This document shows, in pieces, positions 51,777-59,973 of a DNA stretch of 64,000 bases. Under the pieces are notes generated by a model. The model worked only from the letters and a program-made list of their open reading frames with translations, did no database searches and was not told where the DNA came from. Numbering within the stretch: position 1 is the stretch's first letter; each line of letters opens with the position of its first letter. The position numbers were made by a program, and so were the translations under genes. The stretch is from Nocardia terrae (GTDB lineage: Bacteria; Actinomycetota; Actinomycetes; Mycobacteriales; Mycobacteriaceae), in assembly GCF_009760405.1 (NCBI RefSeq), contig NZ_WRPP01000008.1, positions 62,001 through 126,000 on the forward strand. The letters run 5' to 3'.

Positions 51777-53386
51777 GCGAGGCCGACGGAGCCCGGACCA
51801 TCGCGATCGTCGGTTCCGGGCACAATGCGCTGGTCGCGGCCTGTTATCTGGCGCGGGCCGGGCATCGGGTGGAGGTGCTCGAACGGGATACCGTACTGGG
51901 CGGGGCTGTTTCCACTGTCGAGCGTTTTCCCGGGCACCAGGTCGATCGCGGTTCGTCGGCGCACATCATGATCCGGCACACCGGAATCATCGAGGAGCTG
52001 GAGCTGGCCCGGTTCGGGCTGCGGTACATCGACTGCGATCCCTGGGCATTCGCGCCCGCGCCGCCGGGAACGGAGCTGCCGCCCATCGTCTTCCACCGCG
52101 ACCTGGATCGGACCTGCGCGTCCATCGCCGCCGCGTGCGGTGAGCGCGATGCCGAGGCGTATCGGCGGTTCGCGACGGTGTGGGGTCCGCGCAGCGTGCG
52201 GGTGATGCGGGCGTTCTCGGGGACCGCGACGGGCGGGCACCTGCTGAAGTCGTTCTGGGGCATGGATCCCCGCGAAGCCGCCGGGGCGACCGGGCGCGCC
52301 AGCGGCGGGGCCCTGTCCCGGGAGATGATGCAGAGCGGAGACGCGCTGCTGGACAGCCTGTTCGACAGTGAGCGGTTGAAGGCGGCGCTGGCCTGGTTCG
52401 GCGCGCAGTCCGGGCCGCCCATGTCCGAACCCGGCTCCGCGCCCATGGTGGGATTCGCCGCGCTCATGCACATCCTGCCGCCCGGACGCGCGGTCGGCGG
52501 CAGCGGCGCGTTGAGCGCGGCCCTGGTGGAGCGGCTGCAGTCCGATGGCGGCACGGTCAGCGCCGGCGACGCGGTCACCGCGCTGACCAGGGTCGGCGAC
52601 GGCTGGCAGGTGCGCACCGAGAGCGGCCGGAACGTGCTCGCGGACACCGTCATCGCGGGCTGCCACATCCTCACCACGCTGAACCTGCTGGAGCAGGGCG
52701 GATTCGACGCCGGGGTGCTCGCCGACTGGCGACGCCGGATCCGGGTCGGCCCCGGCATCGGCATGGTGGTGCGCGCCGCGACCACCGCCCTCCCCCGCTA
52801 TCCGGGCGCCGAATCCGCCGAATCCGCCCACGGCTTGCAGCTTCTCGTCACCGACCGCCGCGAGCTGCGCCGCGCCCACGGCGCCGCGCTGGCCGGTGAC
52901 CTGCCGCCGCGGCCGGTGGTGCTGGCCATGAGCTTCAGCGCTCTGGACCCGAGCCTCGCGCCGGCGGGCGAACACCAGCTCACCCTCTGGTCGCAGTGGC
53001 ACCCCTACGACCTGGCCGACGGAACCAGCTGGTCCGATCACGCCGACCGCGAGGCCGACCGGATCATCGCCGAAGTCGACGCCCACGCACCGGGATTCAC
53101 CGACACGGTGACCCAGCGCTACGTCCAGACCCCCGCCGACCTGGAACGCGAGATGGGCCTGCTGGGCGGCAATGTCATGCACGTCGAGATGTCCATCGAC
53201 CAGATGTTCATGTGGCGGCCGTTGCCGGAACTGGCGGGCCAGCGTGTGCCCGGTGCACCCGGCCTCTACCTCACCGGCGCGTCCACCCACCCCGGTGGCG
53301 GCGTGTCCGGCGCGAGCGGCCGCAGCGCGGCCCGCCTGGTGGAGAGCGATTCACGCCCTCGCCGCCTGTTCCGGCCACGGCGATGA
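51773..53386 (+). CDS. crtO: Carotenoid 4-ketolase CrtO
   Basis: A 537-residue FAD protein of the phytoene-desaturase superfamily. The dinucleotide fold is IAIVGSGHNALVAACYLARA with ERDTVLGGAVST after it. Further conserved stretches are VDRGSSAHIMIRHTG, GFAALMHILPPGRAVGGSG, NVMHVEMSIDQMFMWRPLPE and YLTGASTHPGGGVSGASGRS. These closely resemble, from memory, the CrtO beta-carotene ketolase of Rhodococcus, which places a keto group at C-4 of a beta ring. The GTG overlaps the GNAT stop by 4 bp. Its substrate here would be beta- or gamma-carotene. Confidence 0.88.
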   Translation: MSEADGARTIAIVGSGHNALVAACYLARAGHRVEVLERDTVLGGAVSTVERFPGHQVDRGSSAHIMIRHTGIIEELELARFGLRYIDCDPWAFAPAPPGTELPPIVFHRDLDRTCASIAAACGERDAEAYRRFATVWGPRSVRVMRAFSGTATGGHLLKSFWGMDPREAAGATGRASGGALSREMMQSGDALLDSLFDSERLKAALAWFGAQSGPPMSEPGSAPMVGFAALMHILPPGRAVGGSGALSAALVERLQSDGGTVSAGDAVTALTRVGDGWQVRTESGRNVLADTVIAGCHILTTLNLLEQGGFDAGVLADWRRRIRVGPGIGMVVRAATTALPRYPGAESAESAHGLQLLVTDRRELRRAHGAALAGDLPPRPVVLAMSFSALDPSLAPAGEHQLTLWSQWHPYDLADGTSWSDHADREADRIIAEVDAHAPGFTDTVTQRYVQTPADLEREMGLLGGNVMHVEMSIDQMFMWRPLPELAGQRVPGAPGLYLTGASTHPGGGVSGASGRSAARLVESDSRPRRLFRPRR

Positions 53387-53456
53387 CGGATCGCCCGCTA
53401 TCCGGCGCGAAGGACGGTCCATCGGGTACGCAGCAATCCTCCGCACACGGTCCGCA

Positions 53457-53645
53457 TCACCGGATCGGCGCCGTGGCCCCGCCGATGTACTCGAACGCCC
53501 GCCTCATCTCGTCGAAAGCGGTGGCGCAGCGGCGTTGGCCTATGCCGGAATCCGCGCACGCCGCGAAACGGTCCACCAGGGACGCGCCGAGTAGGAGGAT
53601 CGCGCCTCGGCGGTGGCCGCGTGACTCGTTCGGAGTCGGCCACAT
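53457..53645 (-). CDS. Possible small ORF or gene remnant
   Basis: A 62-codon reading frame on the minus strand with a coherent helical C-terminal half (LVDRFAACADSGIGQRRCA, FDEMRRAFEYIGG). I recognise no family and see no clear ribosome site. It lies in the 277-bp gap between two plus-strand carotenoid genes, so it could be a remnant of a displaced gene or a chance frame. Confidence 0.2.
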   Translation of the reverse strand: MWPTPNESRGHRRGAILLLGASLVDRFAACADSGIGQRRCATAFDEMRRAFEYIGGATAPIR

Positions 53646-53663
53646 CGATATACGCGGTGGCCG

Positions 53664-54512
53664 ATGACCATTGGTTCGAGGCGGCCGTACGCTATGTCCG
53701 CTCGACGAGCCGCGGCGCTCGCGGCGGCGCCCGCGATTGTGCTGGTGCTGGTGCAGATCACGTATCCGCTGACGCACGGTGCCGGGCGGGATCGGGTGAC
53801 CGTGGTGGTCGTGTTGGTTTCGGCGGGTACGGCTTTGGTGCACGCCGGGATCACGCGAGGGATGCTGTGGGCCACCGGGTTGCTGGTGATTCTTTCGGGC
53901 ATCGGGTTGGCAGCGGAGGTGCTCGGGACCGCGACAGGGTTTCCGTTCGGTTGCTATGCCTATGCGAGCGGGCGGCTGGGGCCGGCGTTGATGGGGGTGC
54001 CCCTGGTCGTGCCGCTGGCGTGGACGGGTGGGCTCTATCCGGTGTGGACCGTGGCGGGGATCGTGAGTCACGGTGCGATGGGGCGGCTTTCGCCTGGAGT
54101 GACGCGGGTTGCGCTGACCGCGGTGGGGGCGGTGGGGTGGGATTTGTTTCTGGATCCGCAGATGGTGGCCGATGGGCAGTGGGCGTGGCGCTCGGGGGTT
54201 GCGGGATTGCCGGGGCTGGGGCGGATTCCGGTGACGAACTATGCGGGGTGGTTCGTGGTGGCGCTGGTGATGGCGGGGTTGCTGGAGTGGTGGGATCGCA
54301 GGGGCGCGGACAGCGGTGCGGCGCGGATCGTTCCGGTCGCGGTGTTCGTGTGGACGTGGCTGGGGTCGACGCTGGCGCACGCGGTGTTCCTGGGGCTGCC
54401 GGTCTCGGCGGTGTACGGGTTCTGCGGGCTCGGTGTGCTGGGCTTTCCGCTGCTTCGAGAGCTGAACGCCCGTCGAATCACCCTGGGGCCCCGGCCGCAT
54501 GGCACGATGTGA
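53664..54512 (+). CDS. cruF: Carotenoid 1',2'-hydratase, CruF/DUF422 family
   Basis: A 282-residue membrane protein with about seven hydrophobic segments. The DUF422 pattern is visible: GLAAEVLGTATGFPFGCYAY, LGPALMGVPLVVPLAW, AVGWDLFLDPQMVADG, IPVTNYAGWFVVALVM. In Deinococcus and cyanobacteria CruF adds water to the psi end of gamma-carotene or lycopene (established). Here it probably hydroxylates the acyclic end of a monocyclic carotenoid. The start may be 53664 or the in-frame ATG at 53694. It is followed by lppM after 3 bp. Confidence 0.78.
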   Translation: MTIGSRRPYAMSARRAAALAAAPAIVLVLVQITYPLTHGAGRDRVTVVVVLVSAGTALVHAGITRGMLWATGLLVILSGIGLAAEVLGTATGFPFGCYAYASGRLGPALMGVPLVVPLAWTGGLYPVWTVAGIVSHGAMGRLSPGVTRVALTAVGAVGWDLFLDPQMVADGQWAWRSGVAGLPGLGRIPVTNYAGWFVVALVMAGLLEWWDRRGADSGAARIVPVAVFVWTWLGSTLAHAVFLGLPVSAVYGFCGLGVLGFPLLRELNARRITLGPRPHGTM

Positions 54513-54515
54513 GCC

Positions 54516-55295
54516 GTGCAGCCGAGTCCCAACATGTCGACAGCAGAGGAAACGTCCGAGCCTGTCTCCCCGAAAGGCCACCCGATCAGGCGGCCGCGCC
54601 GGTGGGTGCGGATGCTGGCGGTGGTCCTGTTCGCGGGGCTGACCGTCATGCTGACCGGATGCCTGCGGGTGCAGGTGTCGATGGGCGTGTCCTCCAATGA
54701 CCGGGTGTCGGGCCGCATTGTCGCGGCGGCCGTCCCGCAGAACGACAAGGACAAGGGCCCGCAGCTGAAGGCGCCCGACGGACTGCAGGGCAAGGTGCGG
54801 GTGGACCCGTACGCCCAGGACGGATACGTCGGCAGCCAGGTGTATTTCGACAACCTGTCCTTCGGCGAGGTGCAGCAGCTCGGCTCGATGTCCGATCAGA
54901 CCTCCGGCATGTTCAACCTGGTCTTCAACCGCACCGGCGACCTGGTCACCCTGACCGGCCGGGTGGACCTGAAGAGCCTGCCCGCGCAGGGTGCGGACGT
55001 GCAGATGACCGTCGCCTTCCCGGCCCGTGTCGCCACCACCAATGGCACCCGCGAGGGCGATTCGGTGGTGACCTGGAAGCTGCCCGCCGGTGACGTCTCC
55101 ACCCTGCGCGCGGAAGTCGGCTACGCGGACCCGAATACGCGATCCTTCGCCGGGTGGGCGGGCATCGTCGGCGGCATCACCCTGGCGGTGGCGGCCGTGG
55201 TCGCGGTGCTGGCCTACATGACCCGGAACCCCGATCCGCCGGCCTACGTCCGGGCCGCGCGCTGGCTGCGCCCCGATCGAGCCAAGACCCGATGA
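54516..55295 (+). CDS. lppM: LppM-like lipoprotein
   Basis: A 259-residue lipoprotein with one C-terminal helix. The signal segment MLAVVLFAGLTVMLTGC ends in an LTGC lipobox. A beta-rich domain follows (SSNDRVSGRIVAAAVPQ, LSFGEVQQLGSM, NLVFNRTGDLVTLTGRVDL), then a membrane helix (GIVGGITLAVAAVVAVLAYM) and a short basic tail. LppM of M. tuberculosis affects phagosome handling and lies next to the GNAT gene and metF, as here. GTG 54516; an ATG at 54534 is possible. It ends in an ATGA overlap with the glycosyltransferase. Confidence 0.82.
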   Translation: MQPSPNMSTAEETSEPVSPKGHPIRRPRRWVRMLAVVLFAGLTVMLTGCLRVQVSMGVSSNDRVSGRIVAAAVPQNDKDKGPQLKAPDGLQGKVRVDPYAQDGYVGSQVYFDNLSFGEVQQLGSMSDQTSGMFNLVFNRTGDLVTLTGRVDLKSLPAQGADVQMTVAFPARVATTNGTREGDSVVTWKLPAGDVSTLRAEVGYADPNTRSFAGWAGIVGGITLAVAAVVAVLAYMTRNPDPPAYVRAARWLRPDRAKTR

Positions 55296-56428
55296 CCCGC
55301 CTCGCCGGGGTGGTGACGGCCGGTAGCGCCGTCGCTGTCCTCGGCGCGGCCGTCGCCCTCGCGAACCGGCTGAGCGCGCCGCGGCTGCGGCCCGCGGATC
55401 AGGACATCACCGAACCGGTCACCGTCCTGATCCCGGCCCGCGACGAGGCCGACCGCCTGCCCGCCCTCATCGCCGATCTGCGCGCCCAGCACGGTCTTTC
55501 CGATCTGGGCGTGCTGATCCTCGACGACGGCTCCACCGACGGCACCGCCGACGCCGCCCTCGCCGCCATCGGCGACGACGAGCGATTCTTCCTGTCCCGC
55601 AACGACATCGATCCCCCGCCGGGCTGGACCGGCAAGACCGCCGCCTGCGCCCGGTTGGGCGCGCTCGCCTCCGGCGAGGACGTGCTGATCTTCCTCGACG
55701 CCGACACCCGGCTGGCCCCCGGCGCGCTCGCCGCGGCGGTCCGCGAATTGCGTTCCACGGGCGCCGCACTGGTCTGCCCCTGGCCCCGCCAGCTCGCCGA
55801 ATCCGCGGCCGAGCGCCTGGTGCAGCCGCTGCTGGGCTGGTCGTGGGCCGCGACACTGCCGGTCGCACTGGCGAATCGGACCCTGCGCCCCTCGATGGCC
55901 GTGGCCTGCGGCCAATTCCTGGTCTTCGACGCCGCCGCGTACCGGGCGATCGGCGGACACGCCGCGGTGGCCGACAGCGTGACCGAGGATCTGGCCATCG
56001 CCCGCGAACTGCGCCGCAGCGGGCGACACACCACGCTGGTCGTGGCGGGCACGCTGGCCGAGACCCGCATGTACCGGAACACGACCGAACTCACCGAGGG
56101 CTACACCCGCTGGCTGTGGTCGGCCTACGGCGGTCCGGCCGGGAGCATCGCGGTCGGTTCGGCTGCGGCGCTGGCCTTCTGGGCCCCGCCTCTGGCCGCG
56201 CTGTGCGGACGCGGGCGTCTCCGCCGGGTCGGCCTGCTGGGTTACGGCGCGGGCGTGGCGGCCCGCCTGCTGGCTCGGTCCACCGAGACCGGCGGACGAC
56301 CGACGCGCGCGGATATCGTTGCGGCCCTCGCACACCCGCTATCGGTGGCCGCTTACCTCGTGCTCTCGGCCCGATCTCATCGGGCGTACCGAGACAACAG
56401 ACTCCGGTGGAAGCGCCGAGCGCTCTGA
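55292..56428 (+). CDS. Membrane GT2 glycosyltransferase, CruG/CrtQ-like
   Basis: A 378-residue glycosyltransferase. An N-terminal helix precedes a GT-A domain with VTVLIPARDEADRLP, LDDGSTDGTADAAL, FLDADTRLAPGAL and ADSVTEDLAIARELR, which hold the nucleotide-sugar Asp residues. GYTRWLWSAYG is the acceptor-side motif, and three or so C-terminal membrane helices follow. This layout matches CrtQ/CruG carotenoid glycosyltransferases. Next to cruF it probably attaches a sugar to the tertiary or neighbouring hydroxyl of the carotenoid (inference). Its ATG overlaps the lppM stop. Confidence 0.75.
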   Translation: MTRLAGVVTAGSAVAVLGAAVALANRLSAPRLRPADQDITEPVTVLIPARDEADRLPALIADLRAQHGLSDLGVLILDDGSTDGTADAALAAIGDDERFFLSRNDIDPPPGWTGKTAACARLGALASGEDVLIFLDADTRLAPGALAAAVRELRSTGAALVCPWPRQLAESAAERLVQPLLGWSWAATLPVALANRTLRPSMAVACGQFLVFDAAAYRAIGGHAAVADSVTEDLAIARELRRSGRHTTLVVAGTLAETRMYRNTTELTEGYTRWLWSAYGGPAGSIAVGSAAALAFWAPPLAALCGRGRLRRVGLLGYGAGVAARLLARSTETGGRPTRADIVAALAHPLSVAAYLVLSARSHRAYRDNRLRWKRRAL

Positions 56429-56632
56429 CCACCGCGCTGAAAAAGCCCAGGGCGGAACGTGATTCAGCCAAGTCGGGAAGGTACTGACCCAATCGATCGG
56501 TGCGGCCTCACCGTCCAGGAGGCGTCGCCACACTGTTCCGGCGCGCTCTCGGCCGGAATCCGTTGGCATGAGCTGGATTCCAGCGTTGCGCTCGCCGGAG
56601 CGAGGGGGCGATCCAGTGCCGATGCGGGACGG

Positions 56633-57460
56633 TCAGGGGACGGTGGTCAGGCCGACGGTCGGCAGGAACAGGCAGGTGGTGGCGCCGTTGCGGACGGTGC
56701 CGAACATGGCGGCCAGCACGCTGCCGGAGCCGGTGTTGACCGGGACGGCGCGGACGCCGCCGACGGGCAGGGCGGCGGTGAAGTAGTCGCGGACGGCCTG
56801 TTCGACCATGGGGCGCAACTCGTTCGGGACCTGCGGCGGGATCATGGCGTTGAGGACCTGACTCAGCGGGCCCATGGGGACCAGGCCGCCGCGGCCGCTG
56901 CTGAGGTTGAACCAGGCGACCTGCATGCCCGAGGTGTCCGCGCCGTCGGGAGTGATGCCGTAGGGGACGAAGGCGAACATGGTCTGGCCCGCCTTCACCG
57001 CCGAAAGGTCCAGTCCGGGAATGGAAACGGCGTAGCGGGGCCACGGGCCGGGGATGGTGCCCGCGACCGCCGGGGCCAGCCCGAGGGTGGTGCCGCCGAG
57101 GCAGAAGGGGGCCGCGGTCGGGAACAGGAACGGCTGGATGCCCAGGGCCTGCAGGCCGTCGACGGTCTGGCCGTAGGCCGAGAGCCAGTCCGACGGGGCG
57201 GCGGTCTCGGACCTGGCGGTGGTGCCGGTACCGCTGTCGGTTCCGGCGAAGGCATTGCCCGCGGCGGTGATCGCCGCCAGCGCGGCGGCGGCCGCGGCAT
57301 TCGCGGGCGTGGCGGTCGCGGGCGCGGGAACGCCGGCGGGGGCCGAATCGGCGGGCGCCGCGGCGGCCGGTCCCGCGAGGGTTGCCGGGCCGGCGGCGGC
57401 GAACACCGCGCAAACGCCGAAAGCGCCTGCGACACGGACGAGGTGGTGGAACACGGACAT
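56633..57460 (-). CDS. Secreted protein of unknown function
   Basis: A 275-residue exported protein. A signal peptide ends near AGPAAAAPA, an Ala/Pro/Thr-rich spacer (about 33-85) follows, and then a folded domain (DWLSAYGQTVDGLQALG, PFLFPTAAPFCLGG, GLVPMGPLSQVLNAM, GSGSVLAAMFGTVRNGATTC) with two cysteines. It resembles conserved secreted proteins of corynebacteria-related genera, but I cannot name a function. It lies alone on the minus strand, 128 bp past the metF stop, inside the carotenoid/core block. Confidence 0.62.
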   Translation of the reverse strand: MSVFHHLVRVAGAFGVCAVFAAAGPATLAGPAAAAPADSAPAGVPAPATATPANAAAAAALAAITAAGNAFAGTDSGTGTTARSETAAPSDWLSAYGQTVDGLQALGIQPFLFPTAAPFCLGGTTLGLAPAVAGTIPGPWPRYAVSIPGLDLSAVKAGQTMFAFVPYGITPDGADTSGMQVAWFNLSSGRGGLVPMGPLSQVLNAMIPPQVPNELRPMVEQAVRDYFTAALPVGGVRAVPVNTGSGSVLAAMFGTVRNGATTCLFLPTVGLTTVP

Positions 57461-57588
57461 GGGTGGCTCCCCTCGAGGTCACGAGTCGGGGGGAACGCTA
57501 CTCCGCTGACCAGCGAAAACCAGACATTTCGTCCGGCATGCCGGTCACTTGTTCAGCGGATCCGCAAACCTGTGCCTTGCCGCCGCGG

Positions 57589-58590
57589 CTATCGGACCGC
57601 GGCCGGCGCCGGGGACATGGTGTAGCCGAGGTTCGCCAGCACTTCGCTGGTGGCCTTGGCGAAATTCAGGGTGATGAAATGCAGGCAGGGCGCGCCCTCG
57701 GCGATGAGGGTTTCGGCGATCTCGGTGGCGATCTCGATGCCGACCTCGCGGACCGCCGCGCGGTTCTCCTCCGGACCGTCGCCCGCGGCCTTCCGCAGAC
57801 GTTCCATCACCTTGGCGGGCAGATCCCGGCCCGACAGCTCGACCGCGCGCTCCACGGTGCGCAGCGAGGTGATCGGCATCAGCTCCGGGATGATCGGCTT
57901 GGCGCCCTCGACCGGATCGCACGCGATGACCCGATCCCGCAGGCGCAGATAGTGCTCCGGATCGAAGAACATCTGGGTGATCGAATACTCCGCGCCCGCA
58001 CGCAGTTTCGCGCACAGGTAGCGGGTGTCCTCGTCGAGGTCGCCCGAGCGCGGGTGGCCCTGCGGGAACGAGGCCACGCCCACGTGGAAGTCGCCCAGCT
58101 CGCGCACCATGCGGACCAGTTCGTCGGCGTACTCGACGCCCTCGGGGTGCTTGACCCACTCCCCCAGCACATCGCCCGGCGGATCGCCGCGCAGCACCAG
58201 CAGATTGCGGATGCCCGAATCGGCGTAGGCGCCGACGATCGAACGCAGCTCGGCGACCGAGTGATCGACCGCGGTCAGGTGCGCGACCGTGAGCAGGGTG
58301 GTCTCACTGGCCAGCTGACCGGTGATCCGGATGGTGCGGTCGCGGGTGGAACCGCCCGCGCCGTAGGTCATGGACACGAACGCCGGGTGCAGCCGCTCGA
58401 ATTCGCGGGCGGCGCGCCACAGGCGCGCCTCGCCGGCGGCGTCGCGCGGCGGATTGAACTCGACCGAGAACGGGACCGACCCGTCGGGACGCGGGCCCAA
58501 CTGCTGGACCACGGAGCGAGTTCCGGACACTTGGGGTGTGCGGGAAACTCGGCCAGGGGTCGAATATCCCCGTACATTGTCGAAACTCAC
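57589..58590 (-). CDS. metF: Methylenetetrahydrofolate reductase-like protein MetF
   Basis: A 333-residue TIM-barrel protein of the MTHFR family. FSVEFNPPRDAAGEARLW matches the N-terminal strand with the catalytic Glu; VSMTYGAGGSTRDRTI, VLRGDPPGD, FHVGVASFPQGHP, AEYSITQMFFD and LHFITLNFAKAT are conserved. The enzyme makes 5-methyl-tetrahydrofolate for methionine synthesis. The mycobacterial homologue sits at the same place (Rv2172c, from memory). The start is a GTG at 58590. It is divergent from crtE across about 230 bp. Confidence 0.9.
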   Translation of the reverse strand: MSFDNVRGYSTPGRVSRTPQVSGTRSVVQQLGPRPDGSVPFSVEFNPPRDAAGEARLWRAAREFERLHPAFVSMTYGAGGSTRDRTIRITGQLASETTLLTVAHLTAVDHSVAELRSIVGAYADSGIRNLLVLRGDPPGDVLGEWVKHPEGVEYADELVRMVRELGDFHVGVASFPQGHPRSGDLDEDTRYLCAKLRAGAEYSITQMFFDPEHYLRLRDRVIACDPVEGAKPIIPELMPITSLRTVERAVELSGRDLPAKVMERLRKAAGDGPEENRAAVREVGIEIATEIAETLIAEGAPCLHFITLNFAKATSEVLANLGYTMSPAPAAVR

Positions 58591-58748
58591 GCGGACATTT
58601 TACGGGGGCGCGCGAGGCACCGGACCCCGACCTGGGCTTATCCCAGCAGGTGGGACCGGACCCGACCCGACCGATTGCCGACGGGGACTGCGTGGTCGGT
58701 AGAGTCGGGACCGCTGGGCTTCGCCCGCGATATGGCAACCACTCCCTC

Positions 58749-58778
58749 GTCGTACGGAGAGATGTCGTACGGAGAGAT
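58749..58778. repeat. Tandem 15-bp direct repeat upstream of crtE
   Basis: GTCGTACGGAGAGAT occurs twice without spacing (58749-58763 and 58764-58778) in the divergent metF-crtE region, 46 bp before the proposed crtE start. It could be a regulator binding site or a recent slippage duplication. Confidence 0.75.
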
Positions 58779-58823
58779 ATCGCGGCGGCAGGCTCGATAA
58801 TCGCGCGCACCAAGGAGGCTCCC

Positions 58824-59933
58824 CTGTCCGCCGGACCTGGTACCCCGACCCGCCACCCGGTCGGCACGGGCTCTGTCGTCGCCGCCGTGGAGGAACGGCT
58901 CAATGCCTTCTTCGAGACCCGGGGTCCGATCGTGGAGCCGCTCGGACCGGTGTTCGTGGACGCGGCACGGGCCTTGCAGGACTTCGTGATCCGGGGCGGC
59001 AAGCGCACCCGGCCCTCGTTCGCGTGGACGGGGTGGCTGGGCGCGGGCCGCAGCGTGGACGACGCGGACGCCGACGCGGTGCTCACCGCCTGTTCGGCGC
59101 TGGAGCTGGTGCAGGCGTGCGCGCTGATCCACGACGACATCATCGATTCCTCGCGCACCCGCCGCGGCTTCCCGACCGTGCACGTGGATTACGAACAGCG
59201 GCACCGGGATCAGCGCTGGCGCGGTGACTCCGATCACTACGGGGTCAGCGTCGCCGTCCTCATCGGCGATCTGGCGCTGGCCTGGGCCGACGACATGACC
59301 CGCGACGCCGGACTGCCCGCCGACGCCGCCGCCCGGTTCGCGCCGGTGTGGGCGGCCATGCGCACCGAGGTGCTGGGCGGGCAGCTGCTCGACATCCACG
59401 GCGAGTCCGCCGGGGACGAATCGGTCGAGGCGGCGCTGCGCATCAACCGCTACAAGACCGCGGCCTACACCATCGAGCGGCCGCTGCACATGGGCGCGGC
59501 GCTGGCCGACGCCTCCCCCGAGCTCATCGCCGCCTACCGCGAATTCGGCACCGACATCGGCATCGCCTTCCAGCTGCGCGACGACCTGCTCGGCGTCTTC
59601 GGCGACCCGGCCGTCACCGGCAAGCCCTCCGGCGACGACCTGCGCGAGGGCAAGCGCACCGTCCTCATCGCCGAGGCCCTGCAGCGCGCCGACGTCGACG
59701 CCCCGGCCGTCGCCGACCTCATCCGGACCAGCCTCGGCACCGATGTCACACCCGAGCGCGTCACCGAATTGCGCACGGCCATCACCGAACTCGGCGCGGT
59801 CGACGCGGTGGAGAAGCGCATCAGCTCACTCACCGACCAGGCGTTGACCGCACTGGACGCGAGCACCGCGACCTCCGAGGCCAAGCGGCAATTGCGCGCC
59901 ATGGCGCTGGCCGCCACCGCACGCTCCTACTGA
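58824..59933 (+). CDS. crtE: Geranylgeranyl diphosphate synthase (CrtE/IdsA type)
   Basis: A 369-residue trans-isoprenyl diphosphate synthase that extends prenyl diphosphates to C20. The first Asp-rich motif is ALIHDDIIDSSRTRRG (about residue 104), the second QLRDDLLGVFGDP (about 252); GGKRTRPSF, GDLALAWADDM and AAYTIERPLHMG are also conserved. No ATG or GTG fits the family N-terminus: a perfect AAGGAGG site lies 5 nt before the CTG at 58824, the proposed start. A GTG at 58888 would remove part of the first helix. It is the positional homologue of idsA2 and now supplies crtI/crtB. Confidence 0.85.
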   Translation: MSAGPGTPTRHPVGTGSVVAAVEERLNAFFETRGPIVEPLGPVFVDAARALQDFVIRGGKRTRPSFAWTGWLGAGRSVDDADADAVLTACSALELVQACALIHDDIIDSSRTRRGFPTVHVDYEQRHRDQRWRGDSDHYGVSVAVLIGDLALAWADDMTRDAGLPADAAARFAPVWAAMRTEVLGGQLLDIHGESAGDESVEAALRINRYKTAAYTIERPLHMGAALADASPELIAAYREFGTDIGIAFQLRDDLLGVFGDPAVTGKPSGDDLREGKRTVLIAEALQRADVDAPAVADLIRTSLGTDVTPERVTELRTAITELGAVDAVEKRISSLTDQALTALDASTATSEAKRQLRAMALAATARSY

Positions 59934-59973
59934 TCCCGAGCGCTCGAGCGGCAGACAGAGAAGAAGTGGTGGC

